The notes: a model not told the origin generated them from the sequence alone. A stretch of DNA of 18,909 nt from Acidimicrobiaceae bacterium (GCA_013044365.1 JABEUP010000216.1:1-18909); one strand, 5' to 3'; shown: positions 7,918 to 15,441, counted from the first letter of the stretch. A program made the numbers and translations.

Positions 7918-8713
7918 TGGCCATTCCTCCGACCGTTCCTCGCTGCCACGATAAAATTCGCCCTTCTAGCATCAGAAACAGGGTATCGAACATCCATCCC
8001 ATTGCGCCCAGTATGATCACGCCCCCGTAGCTGCCCTTGATATTGAACGACTGCTGAGCATTTGAGATGTAGTACCCAATTCCCGACCCGCCTCCCAACA
8101 TTTCCGCGACCACCATCACAACCAGCGATACGCTAAGCGCTACTCTAAGCCCGGCGAAGATTTGCGGACTTGCAGCGGGAAGCACGACCCTTAAAAATAG
8201 ACTTCGTCCACGCAGTCCGTAGGTCTTGGCGGTATCGAGCATTGTTGATTCGATGCTGGAGGTTCCATTTGCGGTGTTGATGAGTATTGGCCAGATTGCC
8301 GCCGTGACAATTGTGGCGATCACCATTCGCCCGTTTAGGCCGAATATTACCACTGCAATCGGAACCAGAAGTGGAGTAGGCAATGATCGCAGGAAGTCGA
8401 CTACCGTGCCAGACCATTTGCGGGCTACTTCATAGTGACCAATTATTACTCCGGCGGAGATGCCGATGACTGCACTAATGAAAAAACCAAGGATGGTTCT
8501 TTCGATCGAGGGCAATATATCTGAAAGCAGAATTGAACTGGTTGCCAGATGCAGGGCGGCGATGATAGAGGTTGTGAAACTCGGAAATATCGTTTTATTG
8601 ATTCCTATCGCAGCCAGCTGCCATACGACGGCCAAAAATACCAGGCCAACCCAGCCGAAGGAGATTCTGAGCAGGGCGTTGCTGCCCTTGTGCGGCGACT
8701 TGGTCCCAGCCAT
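7910..8713 (-). CDS. ABC importer permease subunit 2 (SsuC/TauC type)
   Basis: The 267-residue product is a binding-protein-dependent transport permease with about six membrane segments. The cytoplasmic coupling (EAA) loop is clear as DTAKTYGLRGRSLFLRVVLP, which contacts the ATPase. Other family signs are FLRSLPTPLLVPIAV before it and VVMVVAEMLGGGSGIGYYI after it. ATG 8713 is preceded by an AGGAGATAGG stretch, and the stop of the first permease gene lies 2 bases before this start. It has a paralogue directly upstream, so the pore is probably a heterodimer, unlike SsuC and TauC, which work as homodimers. Confidence 0.93.
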   Translation of the reverse strand: MAGTKSPHKGSNALLRISFGWVGLVFLAVVWQLAAIGINKTIFPSFTTSIIAALHLATSSILLSDILPSIERTILGFFISAVIGISAGVIIGHYEVARKWSGTVVDFLRSLPTPLLVPIAVVIFGLNGRMVIATIVTAAIWPILINTANGTSSIESTMLDTAKTYGLRGRSLFLRVVLPAASPQIFAGLRVALSVSLVVMVVAEMLGGGSGIGYYISNAQQSFNIKGSYGGVIILGAMGWMFDTLFLMLEGRILSWQRGTVGGMANA

Positions 8714-8715
8714 GA

Positions 8716-9540
8716 CTAGTTCCTATCTCCTTGTGTTCTCCATGGCATGATGCGGTTAATTACTGCAAGATATGCAGTATTTAATGCCCAGCCAAGTGTT
8801 CCGCCAATGATGACTCCCGCGAACATAGTCGAAGTCGCGTTACCCTGCTGCGCTAGAAGAACGAACTGGCCCAGCCCACCCGTTCCACCGACGAGTTCGA
8901 CAGATACCGTGACCACTAGCGCCAAGCTTATCGCAACCTGAATTCCGCTTGCGATCATTGGTGCTGATGCTGGGATCACCACTCTCCGGATCAACTCAAA
9001 ACCACGCAGGCCAAGCGCATTGGCACTGTCAAGAAACCGATTATCCACTTGACGCACCCCTGAGCGCGTATTAATGAAAATTGGCCAGAACGCAGCAAAA
9101 GATACCAGTCCGGAGGTCATTTTGAGGCCCAGTCCAGCCACCAGGATGGCAATAGGTATCAAAGCCAAAGATGGAAGCGGCCGCATCATTCGAACCAAAG
9201 TTTCAGTCGCAGCATCTGCAATCCGCGATCTTCCAACCAAAGTACCAACGGCAATTCCCGTAACCGACGCAATGACTATTCCCAGTGCCCACGCCTCCAG
9301 GGTTCCCAGGACAGCCGAACCCAAGCCGCCCAAATTTCTGACAATTGCTATAAGAGTGGCAGGTGGAGTCGGTAGGGCGGTTTTGTTGACTATGCCAGTA
9401 ACGCTGACGACTTCCCAGAGAAGTAAAGCCACAATCACTCCACCCAGTGGCCGCACAAGTCCCAGCTTGTGGCGGCTTGGTTTTAGGAGAGTTTTGCTCC
9501 TTTGCTCCTCTGGACCTATCGTTGTAATTTCTTTTGTCAC
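8716..9540 (-). CDS. ABC importer permease subunit 1 (SsuC/TauC type)
   Basis: The 274-residue product is a second permease of the same family, with about six membrane segments after a polar N-terminus. The coupling loop reads DSANALGLRGFELIRRVVIP; MRPLPSLALIPIAILVAGLG precedes it and VVTVSVELVGGTGGLGQFV follows it. The same landmarks occur in the next gene, so the two descend from a common ancestor but are clearly diverged. The GTG at 9540 is the first start after an in-frame stop; its ribosome site (GAG in TAGAGTGACGGT) is weak, so translation may depend on the upstream gene, which ends 37 bases earlier. Confidence 0.92.
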   Translation of the reverse strand: MTKEITTIGPEEQRSKTLLKPSRHKLGLVRPLGGVIVALLLWEVVSVTGIVNKTALPTPPATLIAIVRNLGGLGSAVLGTLEAWALGIVIASVTGIAVGTLVGRSRIADAATETLVRMMRPLPSLALIPIAILVAGLGLKMTSGLVSFAAFWPIFINTRSGVRQVDNRFLDSANALGLRGFELIRRVVIPASAPMIASGIQVAISLALVVTVSVELVGGTGGLGQFVLLAQQGNATSTMFAGVIIGGTLGWALNTAYLAVINRIMPWRTQGDRN

Positions 9541-9577
9541 ACCGTCACTCTAGAGGCATGAGAGGTTGGACTGGAGT

Positions 9578-10612
9578 TCACTGGGTCGCGCCAGACCAGA
9601 CCAGCTGGCTCACTGGAATGTCCGATGTCATCCATCCGAGCTGCTTCATAAGGGTTTCTTGCCCCTGGATACCCGAGGTGTTAAGGGTAGAGTTCCAGAC
9701 TGGCAATTTAAGTTTAGATGCAACTGCGGCAGGAATCGTGGTATAGGTGGGAATGATCTGACGTACCGCATCGGGGTTTTGTGACGCATAGTCAAGTGAC
9801 TCGTTCATGGCGGTAACAAAACGCTTCACAAGTCCCGGATTACTTGAGATCTCAGCAGTTGTGGCGAAGTATCCTGCCACCAACAAGCTCGGTTGCATGC
9901 CTTCAAATAGAGGTGAAAGTGTTTTGCCTCCATGTGCGTTTATTGCGGATACAAATGGTTCGACCTCAGTGACGGCCTGAACCTGTCCGGAGCTGAGGGC
10001 TGACGGCATGTTTGGGAACGGCATTGCAATCACGTGTACCGATTTCGGATTCACGCCATTTTTGAGAAGGATGCTGTCAAGTGCTAACTCGTTCTCTCCC
10101 TGTGTCGCGTTTGCCGCAATTGTTTTGCCAGCAAGATCCGCAATGGTGGTTATACCGCTGTTAGCGCTTACTTGGATCGCCGACCACGCCGCTGAAGCAG
10201 TCGCAGCTGCTGAGTCTCCTGAAGCGACGAATTGCAGAGGTAATTTCTGTGACACGGCAAGAATCAGGTTGGCAGTTGCGCCGAATCCAAATTGAAGAGA
10301 ACCTCCAACTACTGCGCTTGCAACGGCGGCTCCACCCTGCAAGGCATGCGGTACAACAGTCAGCTTTTGCTTTGCAAAAAAGCCCTCTTTGATCCCCAGG
10401 TACAGCGGAGCAACATCTGCTATAGGCAGTACCCCGACGTTGATGGTGGCTGGAGATACCGCTGCCTGTGTGGTCGAAGTAACCGCCGGAGCGGCCGTGG
10501 TTGAACTTGAACTTGATGATGACGAGCTTCCGCAGGCCGCTGCCACCAATCCCAATGTGGCAAATAGTGACGCGCCGGCAATGCGATGAGTGCCCTTGGC
10601 TTTGATTCTCAT
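9578..10612 (-). CDS. ABC importer substrate-binding lipoprotein (SsuA / NMT1-THI5 type)
   Basis: The 344-residue product would capture the substrate outside the membrane and deliver it to the two permeases. A lipoprotein signal peptide ends at VAAAC (Cys27), followed by a long Ser/Thr/Ala linker (28 to about 52). The binding domain starts INVGVLPIADVAPLYLGIKEGFFAKQKLTV, the typical opening of the NMT1/THI5-like group that binds sulfonates, taurine, nitrate or pyrimidine precursors. GGSLQFGFGATANLILA and ITTIADLAGKTIAANATQG are further landmarks. ATG 10612 has an AAGGGGG site about 8 bases upstream. It follows the FAH hydrolase by 116 bases on the same strand. The ligand cannot be predicted; an organic acid is suggested by the neighbouring enzymes. 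Confidence 0.92.
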   Translation of the reverse strand: MRIKAKGTHRIAGASLFATLGLVAAACGSSSSSSSSSTTAAPAVTSTTQAAVSPATINVGVLPIADVAPLYLGIKEGFFAKQKLTVVPHALQGGAAVASAVVGGSLQFGFGATANLILAVSQKLPLQFVASGDSAAATASAAWSAIQVSANSGITTIADLAGKTIAANATQGENELALDSILLKNGVNPKSVHVIAMPFPNMPSALSSGQVQAVTEVEPFVSAINAHGGKTLSPLFEGMQPSLLVAGYFATTAEISSNPGLVKRFVTAMNESLDYASQNPDAVRQIIPTYTTIPAAVASKLKLPVWNSTLNTSGIQGQETLMKQLGWMTSDIPVSQLVWSGATQ

Positions 10613-10689
10613 TTCGATATTTCCCCCTTGTTGAGTAATTGTTACTGCCAGCTGATTATCTGACTACGTTTGTGACGCTCATGACACAC

Positions 10690-10707
10690 TGGCAGGTACA
10701 ACTGCCA
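10690..10707. other. Small hairpin between hydrolase and binding-protein genes
   Basis: TGGCAG and CTGCCA form a perfect 6-base stem around a 6-base loop in the 116-base gap inside the predicted minus-strand operon. No T-run follows on the minus strand, so it is not a standard terminator. A role as an mRNA processing or stabilising element in front of the binding-protein cistron is a guess. Confidence 0.3.
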
Positions 10708-10728
10708 TGAACGACGATCCGAATGAAA

Positions 10729-11601
10729 CTACATCCAGGAGTTTGCCGGTGGAGGTTCCTTGCCGTAGGCATCAAACCAGGAGATCACTGGCGACCGCAA
10801 AATTCCAAGTTTTTCGATTTCTGCCTCTATCACATCGCCAGGGCGAAGGTAATAATCAAATGGATTGGGCATACTGGCTGCAACGCCGGCAATAGTTCCG
10901 GTGGTTAGAAGATCCCCGGCACTGAAGGTCTGAGGCGAATGGTACGCCACCAGCTGTGGAATTGAAACCGACATCCTTGAGGTGTTGGACTTTTGTCTCA
11001 CGTCGCCATTTACGCGAAGTTCCATTTCAAGGTCGTGAGGGTCTCCCACCTCATCTGCAGTGACGATCCACGGCCCGATTGGGCAGAATGTATCAATTGC
11101 TTTGGAGAATGAAAATACGCCTGATTCCATCTCCTTTCGCTGGATATCGCGCGCGGTCACATCGTTGAAAATCATGTAGCCGGCGATGTGGTCCAGCGCC
11201 TCATCGGCGGAAAAGAATTTTCCGCTCTTGCCGATTACTATGGCCATTTCGAGCTCGTAGTCGAGTTCTTTGGTGAGCTGGCTGGGATAGATGATTGGCT
11301 GATCTGGTCCAATAATTGCATCCACGTTTTGGAAGAATACGATCCCCTTGTTGACCGGGTGTGACCAGTTGACCCTCGCCAGATCCTCATGATGCTCCCT
11401 GAAGTTGCCAGCGGTATGAAAGAATTTCTTAGGAACTATAGGTGCTCGCAGTTTTACCCCGGACAAAGGAAAAACTGCGCCGGTTTCGGCAACTGAACCA
11501 TCTCGTTCGAAATACTCGCGCATGGTTGAACACGCGAATTCAACGATTTGATCACCGTCGATCCGCCCTACTCGTCCAGCGTCGAAGGTCACTAGTTTCA
11601 T
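10729..11601 (-). CDS. Fumarylacetoacetate hydrolase (FAH) family protein 1
   Basis: The 290-residue product belongs to the FAH superfamily, metal-dependent enzymes that cleave C-C bonds in acylpyruvates and related dioxo acids or isomerise them. The metal-binding residues are visible: Glu116 and Glu118 in LDYELEMAIVIG, and Asp147 in FNDVTARD. Other family landmarks are FHTAGNFREHHEDL (61-74) and the late GDLLTTGTIAGVA loop. ATG 11601 has GGAGG at 7 bases. It is the first gene of the minus-strand operon leading into the ABC importer, and one copy of the 26-base regulatory repeat lies 17 bases upstream of its start. It differs clearly from the second FAH protein at 13619. Exact substrate is unknown; acylpyruvate or diketo-acid hydrolase is the likeliest class. 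Confidence 0.9.
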   Translation of the reverse strand: MKLVTFDAGRVGRIDGDQIVEFACSTMREYFERDGSVAETGAVFPLSGVKLRAPIVPKKFFHTAGNFREHHEDLARVNWSHPVNKGIVFFQNVDAIIGPDQPIIYPSQLTKELDYELEMAIVIGKSGKFFSADEALDHIAGYMIFNDVTARDIQRKEMESGVFSFSKAIDTFCPIGPWIVTADEVGDPHDLEMELRVNGDVRQKSNTSRMSVSIPQLVAYHSPQTFSAGDLLTTGTIAGVAASMPNPFDYYLRPGDVIEAEIEKLGILRSPVISWFDAYGKEPPPANSWM

Positions 11602-11617
11602 GCTTGCCTCCAGGCCG

Positions 11618-11643
11618 GTTTTACTAAGTAAAAGTGACTTTCA
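11618..11643 (-). promoter_or_regulatory. Operator copy 1 of the divergent catabolic promoter region
   Basis: A 26-base sequence here recurs as an exact reverse complement at 11918-11943. It includes the perfect palindrome TTTTACTAAGTAAAA (11619-11633), plus TGAAAGTCAC on the side away from the gene. It lies 17 bases upstream of the FAH gene start and just downstream of the predicted promoter, where a bound repressor would block transcription. The IclR regulator at 15442 is the natural candidate to bind it, by inference. Confidence 0.7.
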
Positions 11644-11654
11644 CAATTTGGATA

Positions 11655-11683
11655 AACTATCATTTAAGTTAAAGCAATGTCAA
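11655..11683 (-). promoter_or_regulatory. Predicted promoter of the minus-strand catabolic operon
   Basis: On the minus strand TTGACA (11683-11678) is a perfect -35 box. With a 17-base spacer the -10 would be ATAGTT (11660-11655), or TAGTTT with 18; both are weak. The predicted start of transcription falls near 11648, at the edge of operator copy 1. Confidence 0.4.
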
Positions 11684-11889
11684 GCAACAAGAAAAATTAA
11701 TAAGAATCAGAGTGTCTTGAGTAGGTGAAAGTCGGTTATTGGCTGATCTGTGGAGTGCCAGCCATACGACAAGATCATCGTCTTTTTGGTTTGTACTTTT
11801 CGAAAGTCCAGTTCAGAAGTGGTATTACCTTGTTGCCTTTTGTCTTGAATTATTTACAAATAAAAAATATGACTGATTGTCGTCTTTAG

Positions 11890-11918
11890 TTGACAAGTTA
11901 TTCTGTGCGTGTAACACT
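11890..11918 (+). promoter_or_regulatory. Predicted promoter of the plus-strand catabolic operon
   Basis: TTGACA at 11890-11895 is a perfect -35 box. The -10 would be TAACAC or AACACT (11912-11918, spacer 16 or 17), a weak match. Operator copy 2 starts at 11918, so a bound protein would cover the transcription start. Confidence 0.4.
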
Positions 11919-11943
11919 GAAAGTCACTTTTACTTAGTAAAAC
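11918..11943 (+). promoter_or_regulatory. Operator copy 2 of the divergent catabolic promoter region
   Basis: This is the exact reverse complement of 11618-11643. Read toward its gene it has the same order as copy 1: TGAAAGTCAC, then the palindrome TTTTACTTAGTAAAA. The palindrome centres are 309 bases apart (about 29 helical turns), which would allow looping. It ends 42 bases before ATG 11985 of the SDR gene. Its presence argues that upstream TTG 11877 is not the SDR start. Confidence 0.7.
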
Positions 11944-11984
11944 TCAAGCCAGTTTTAGGGGGATATGTGGGTGGGGACAAGGCA

Positions 11985-12743
11985 ATGGAGAATGGTACGG
12001 ATTGGCTCGGATTGAGTGGAGCCAAGGTGCTAATCGCTGGAGCTGGAGGACTGGGCAGCGCATGCGCGAAAGCGTTTGATTTGGCTAATGCGCGGCTTGC
12101 AATTGCAGATCGCGATCCTGACCGCTTAACGGGGTTGTCGGAGGTACTGGGCCAAGACTGCATTAGTATCCCTGCCGACCTTACTGATCCGGATTGTGTA
12201 AGGGATGTGGTAGCTGAAGCCAACTCTGTTCTTGGCGGAATTGATGTTTTGGTCCATGCGGTTGGGATCAACATTAGAAAGCCCGTGCTTGAAATTGATC
12301 CTGACGAGTGGCACCGAATCCAAACCGTGAATCTTGACAGCGCATTTTGGCTTTCTCAGGCTGCCGGAAAGATCATGACCAGCCAAGGCCATGGCCGAAT
12401 AGTGATCATTTCATCAGTATCGGGACTTCTGGCACATGCTCAACATGCGCCATATGCGGCCAGTAAGGGAGCCATTAATCAAATGATGAGGGTAATGGCG
12501 AGGGAATGGGCACCGTTTGGGGTAACGGTCAATGCTGTTGCTCCGGGTTATATTGAGACAGAACTCACCCAGGAATACCTTAATCAGGATGGCCACAGAG
12601 AAGCCTTATCGGAGATGGTTCCGGCAGGTCGGCTTGGCAGTCCAGATGAACTTAGCGGTCCTGTTTTATTCCTTGCTTCCCGGCAGGCCTCCTTTGTCAC
12701 CGGACACGTGCTTTACGTCGACGGCGGTCGAACTCTCGTTTGA
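11985..12743 (+). CDS. SDR-family dehydrogenase 1
   Basis: The 252-residue product is a classical-length short-chain dehydrogenase/reductase, a cytoplasmic NAD(P)-dependent oxidoreductase of alcohols or ketones. The catalytic set is visible: Ser144 in IISSVSG and Tyr157/Lys161 in APYAASK, with the usual 13-residue Ser-Tyr spacing, then NAVAPGYIETELT. The nucleotide loop reads AGAGGLG (18-24), one residue shorter than the usual TGxxxGxG, and HAVG replaces NNAG. Asp42 after the second strand (AIADRD) favours NAD(H). I prefer ATG 11985; GTG 11967 with AGGGGGA just upstream is a real alternative. It is the first gene of the plus-strand operon. The substrate is unknown, probably a hydroxy acid or cyclic alcohol in the island's pathway. 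Confidence 0.9.
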   Translation: MENGTDWLGLSGAKVLIAGAGGLGSACAKAFDLANARLAIADRDPDRLTGLSEVLGQDCISIPADLTDPDCVRDVVAEANSVLGGIDVLVHAVGINIRKPVLEIDPDEWHRIQTVNLDSAFWLSQAAGKIMTSQGHGRIVIISSVSGLLAHAQHAPYAASKGAINQMMRVMAREWAPFGVTVNAVAPGYIETELTQEYLNQDGHREALSEMVPAGRLGSPDELSGPVLFLASRQASFVTGHVLYVDGGRTLV

Positions 12744-12801
12744 GGTGACGCATAGTTTTAACACCTGATATGTACGGGAATTGCATTCGAAAGGAGATTA
12801 T

Positions 12802-13617
12802 ATGAGTACAAAGGATCAATCCAAGCCAGCGAGTTTTCCCCAGCCGGCATATCCCCGCTTTGCCGGGAAGTGGGTAATGGTGACTGGCGCGGGAACGGGT
12901 TTTGGGGCTACCCTCGCGCAGCGTGCTGCCGCGGAAGGAGCCAACGTGATAGTGCACTACAACACCTCGGAGGCGGGAGCCAAAAGAACAGCAGAGTTTG
13001 TCGAGGGATTAGGCCGCCAAACCAAAATTATTCGAGCCGATCTCCGTAGTTGGGATGAGATAAAGGTAATGACAAATGAGGTTTGGGAATTCACTGGAGG
13101 ACTCGACGTTTTGATAAACAACGTTGGCGATATCGCAACCGACCAGATGTCGTGGCGCGACATCAAGGAGGAAGTTGTTGACAGGGTTCTGGCGGTGGAT
13201 ATCAAAGGGACGATGCTGATGGTTCACGAGAATGGCGAGCGCATGTTGGCACGGGGTCGCGGGGCGATCGTCAATATTGCTTCCACCGTCGTAGTGAGGG
13301 GAAGTCCGAGAGCACCGCAGTATGCGGCTGGAAAATACGGGATCATTGGAATCACCAAGTCATACGCTGCCGCATTCGCACCCACGGTTAGAGTGAATGC
13401 CTTTGGACCCGGGTTCATGGAGACCGAATCAACCGTTACCAGGGAGGACTGGAACAACGGACGACGTGAGAGAGTGTTGTCACAGACTCCCATGGGCCGT
13501 ATCCCCCCTCCGGAAGAATTGGCTGCTGCCGCTCTTTGGCTGGCGACCGATGACACTGCGCACATGACTGGAAACTTCATAATGTGTGACGGCGGTTATT
13601 CCATGATCGGAGCATGA
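12802..13617 (+). CDS. SDR-family dehydrogenase 2
   Basis: The 271-residue product has all classical SDR landmarks: TGAGTGFG (28-35) for the cofactor, NNVG (106-109), Ser161 in NIASTVV and Tyr174/Lys178 in PQYAAGK with 13-residue spacing, then VNAFGPGFMETES and a C-terminal GNFIMCDGGYSMIG. Residues 51-53 (VHY) after the second strand lack an acidic residue, and an Asn follows, which suggests NADP(H) rather than NAD(H). ATG 12802 has AAAGGAG at about 5-6 bases; the open frame extends to TTG 12781, but this is the better start. It lies 58 bases after SDR 1, and FAH 2 starts 1 base after its stop. An oxidation or reduction step distinct from SDR 1 is likely. Confidence 0.9.
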   Translation: MSTKDQSKPASFPQPAYPRFAGKWVMVTGAGTGFGATLAQRAAAEGANVIVHYNTSEAGAKRTAEFVEGLGRQTKIIRADLRSWDEIKVMTNEVWEFTGGLDVLINNVGDIATDQMSWRDIKEEVVDRVLAVDIKGTMLMVHENGERMLARGRGAIVNIASTVVVRGSPRAPQYAAGKYGIIGITKSYAAAFAPTVRVNAFGPGFMETESTVTREDWNNGRRERVLSQTPMGRIPPPEELAAAALWLATDDTAHMTGNFIMCDGGYSMIGA

Positions 13618-13618
13618 G

Positions 13619-14494
13619 TTGGCAGGAGTCGGCATCCCGAAGCTGGCCAACGTTTCTGGGAGGGCGACATTGTTATGGCGCGAGGGTTATGCGGACGTCG
13701 CACAGCTGAGCGGCGGCCGTTTCCCGTATGATCCGCAAGGTTTACTGTCGGATTGGGATCGTTTTGAGAGTTGGGCCCAGGGCGCCGAGCCCCAGATCTC
13801 AGGGTCGCCCGATTTCCGTCTTCTCGGTCCGCCTGCTCCTCGTCCGCGTCAGATATTTGCGATAGGCCTGAACTACAGGGACCATGCTGCTGAAGCTGGT
13901 TATGACACAAGCGGGCTTCCACAGGTATTTACGAAATTTCCAAGTTGTCTTACCGGACCTTTCTCGCAAGTGTCGGTTTTGAGTCCTAAACTCGACTGGG
14001 AAACCGAGCTTGTCGTTGTGCTGGGAAGAACGGGCCGTAATATTAAAGAGGGGGAAGCTTGGTCATTCGTTGCCGGCCTAATGGTAGGGCAGGATCTTTC
14101 CGCCCGAGATGTGCAATTGGCGGGGTCGGCTCCGCAGTGGAGCTTGGGCAAGTCATTTGCCGGTTTTGGACCCACTGGTCCCTGGATTACTAGTGCCAAA
14201 TATTGTGGCAACCGTGATGATTTGCTGGTCCAATGCGAGCTCAATGGCGAGCTGATGCAGAGCGATCGTACGTCGAATATGATTTGGTCTGTATCGGAAC
14301 TGGTGGCAAGACTATCTGTGGTTTGCGAATTGATGGCCGGAGATCTTATATTCACCGGGACCCCGACTGGAAATGGAAATCGCCGCACGCCACCGAGGTA
14401 TTTAGGTCCCGGCGACAGGCTGCTTAGCCGTATCGGCGGTTTGGGTGAGATGGTTAACGAATTTGTTTCACCTGGGGTTTGTGCAATTAATTGA
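13619..14494 (+). CDS. Fumarylacetoacetate hydrolase (FAH) family protein 2
   Basis: The 291-residue product has the metal-binding residues of the FAH superfamily: Glu128 and Glu130 in LDWETELVVVLG and Asp159 in GQDLSARD. It also has QIFAIGLNYRDHAAEAG near 79-94 and the late GDLIFTGTPTGNGNRR loop. The TTG start 1 base after the SDR 2 stop has CGGAG 6-7 bases upstream and yields the expected N-terminus (RATLLWREGYADVAQLSGGRFPYDP), so TTG is accepted. This tight spacing implies translational coupling. It is only distantly similar to FAH 1, so the pair are probably separate steps and not a recent duplication. Likely activity is hydrolysis of a 2,4-dioxo acid or isomerisation of an unsaturated oxo acid; substrate unknown. 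Confidence 0.9.
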   Translation: MAGVGIPKLANVSGRATLLWREGYADVAQLSGGRFPYDPQGLLSDWDRFESWAQGAEPQISGSPDFRLLGPPAPRPRQIFAIGLNYRDHAAEAGYDTSGLPQVFTKFPSCLTGPFSQVSVLSPKLDWETELVVVLGRTGRNIKEGEAWSFVAGLMVGQDLSARDVQLAGSAPQWSLGKSFAGFGPTGPWITSAKYCGNRDDLLVQCELNGELMQSDRTSNMIWSVSELVARLSVVCELMAGDLIFTGTPTGNGNRRTPPRYLGPGDRLLSRIGGLGEMVNEFVSPGVCAIN

Positions 14495-14506
14495 TTGGAG
14501 GTTGCA

Positions 14507-15058
14507 ATGCGCTTAACCAGGTATAAGCCTCAACAGCTTTCTGCGGAGCAGCGGCTTCTTTATGATGAAATTGCCGGAGGAAGAAGATCGCAGGGTCGCC
14601 AGCGTTTCCCGCTCGTAGGTGATGATGGAGCACTTGAGGGGCCGTTTAATTCAATGCTTTTGGCTCCGAAGCTTGGTTTCGCGCTACAGGCGCTGGGGTC
14701 GGCGATCCGCTACGGAGCGAATCTTTCACCGCGGGTTCGCGAAGTTTCAATTCTTATGGTTGCGTCGAAGTGGAATTGTGAATTTGAGCAAAGGGCACAC
14801 GAGCCACTTGCCTTTGACTGTGGTATTTCCACCGCAGAAATTGAAGGCATTAGATCAGGACGCAGTCCGGTTGGCCAGACTCCCGCCGAGCAGGCGGCAT
14901 TTGAAGTTTCCAGATGTCTGATCAATGACGCTGACCTTGCCGACGACGAATTTGAGCGGTATTCGACTCTGTTGGGTGCGGACGCCATTTTCGAACTCAG
15001 CACTCTGGTCGGATACTACTCAACTCTGGCTCTGCAACTGCGGATCTTTCGGGTGTAG
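14507..15058 (+). CDS. Carboxymuconolactone decarboxylase (CMD) family protein
   Basis: The 183-residue helical product belongs to the CMD/AhpD superfamily. ATG 14507 has GGAGG 5 bases upstream, just after the FAH 2 stop; the TTG at 14495 is less likely. The core helices read LSPRVREVSILMVASKWNCEFEQRAHEPLAFDCG (73-106). Glu79 and His98 are conserved positions, but the redox CxxC of AhpD-type members is C-E-F-E here (Cys91 to Glu94). It therefore resembles the non-redox, decarboxylase-type subgroup that often sits in catabolic clusters. True gamma-carboxymuconolactone decarboxylase is about 130 residues, so this longer form probably has another substrate. It is the last gene before a 383-base gap, so it likely ends the plus-strand operon. 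Confidence 0.85.
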   Translation: MRLTRYKPQQLSAEQRLLYDEIAGGRRSQGRQRFPLVGDDGALEGPFNSMLLAPKLGFALQALGSAIRYGANLSPRVREVSILMVASKWNCEFEQRAHEPLAFDCGISTAEIEGIRSGRSPVGQTPAEQAAFEVSRCLINDADLADDEFERYSTLLGADAIFELSTLVGYYSTLALQLRIFRV

Positions 15059-15441
15059 GCGTTGGGTTATTTTTCAGAATGGGCTGAAGGGAATATCCTC
15101 GCAAATATGAAGATTGCTGAAATAATGGTTAATTTACCGGAAGGTGCCGAAGTTGAAAAACGGTATTGGAACTTTGATTTGGGATGCGGGGTATATTTTT
15201 GATCAGGCACTATCAATGTTGCCCGAGTTGCGTGCTAGGTTTGCCAAGCCGTTTTTATGCGGCAATTGCCGGTTTTTGCATTAATCGATTGAATTAGCTT
15301 TTTCGTATAAGGAATGTTTGGAGCTGGTTTAGGTCATGGAATTTAAGAATCTGCAACCGAGATATCTGACAAGTCAGGGTACGCAGGATTTATGTTTTTT
15401 ACCACCTGTCGCTTGCACGCTCCCGGCGATCAGTAAGCGGA
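15059..15441. other. Intergenic region between the CMD gene and the IclR gene, 383 bases
   Basis: A candidate terminator lies at 15260-15277. A small palindrome CTGACAAGTCAG (15366-15377) lies 65 bases before the IclR start and could be an operator, though it is short. A 31-codon frame at 15107-15202 has no good ribosome site or recognisable content. No copy of the TTTTACTTAGTAAAA operator is present here. Confidence 0.5.
15260..15277 (+). terminator. Weak candidate terminator after the CMD gene
   Basis: CGGCAATTGCCG (15260-15271) is a perfect palindrome that could fold as a 4-base stem with an AATT loop, followed by G then TTTTT. An alternative pairing uses GCCG at 15248-15251 upstream with CGGC (15260-15263). 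The stem is short, so termination is uncertain. Confidence 0.3.

Larger units (their letters stand above)
11602..11984. other. Divergent promoter region of the catabolic island, 383 bases
   Basis: This gap carries two predicted promoters and the inverted operator pair. Between the operators the DNA is AT-rich, notably at 11648-11700 and 11845-11875 (runs such as ACAAATAAAAAATATG). No coding sequence is supported inside it. Confidence 0.7.

Noticed and set aside
11877..11984. Upstream extension of SDR 1 to TTG 11877
   Set aside because: The added 36 residues would be encoded by the promoter and operator copy 2 and do not resemble an SDR N-terminus.
15107..15202. 31-codon frame starting MKIAEIMVNLPEGAEVEKR before the IclR gene
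   Set aside because: The start region looks protein-like but the nearest AAGGGA is too far from the ATG and nothing is recognisable; insufficient support for a gene.
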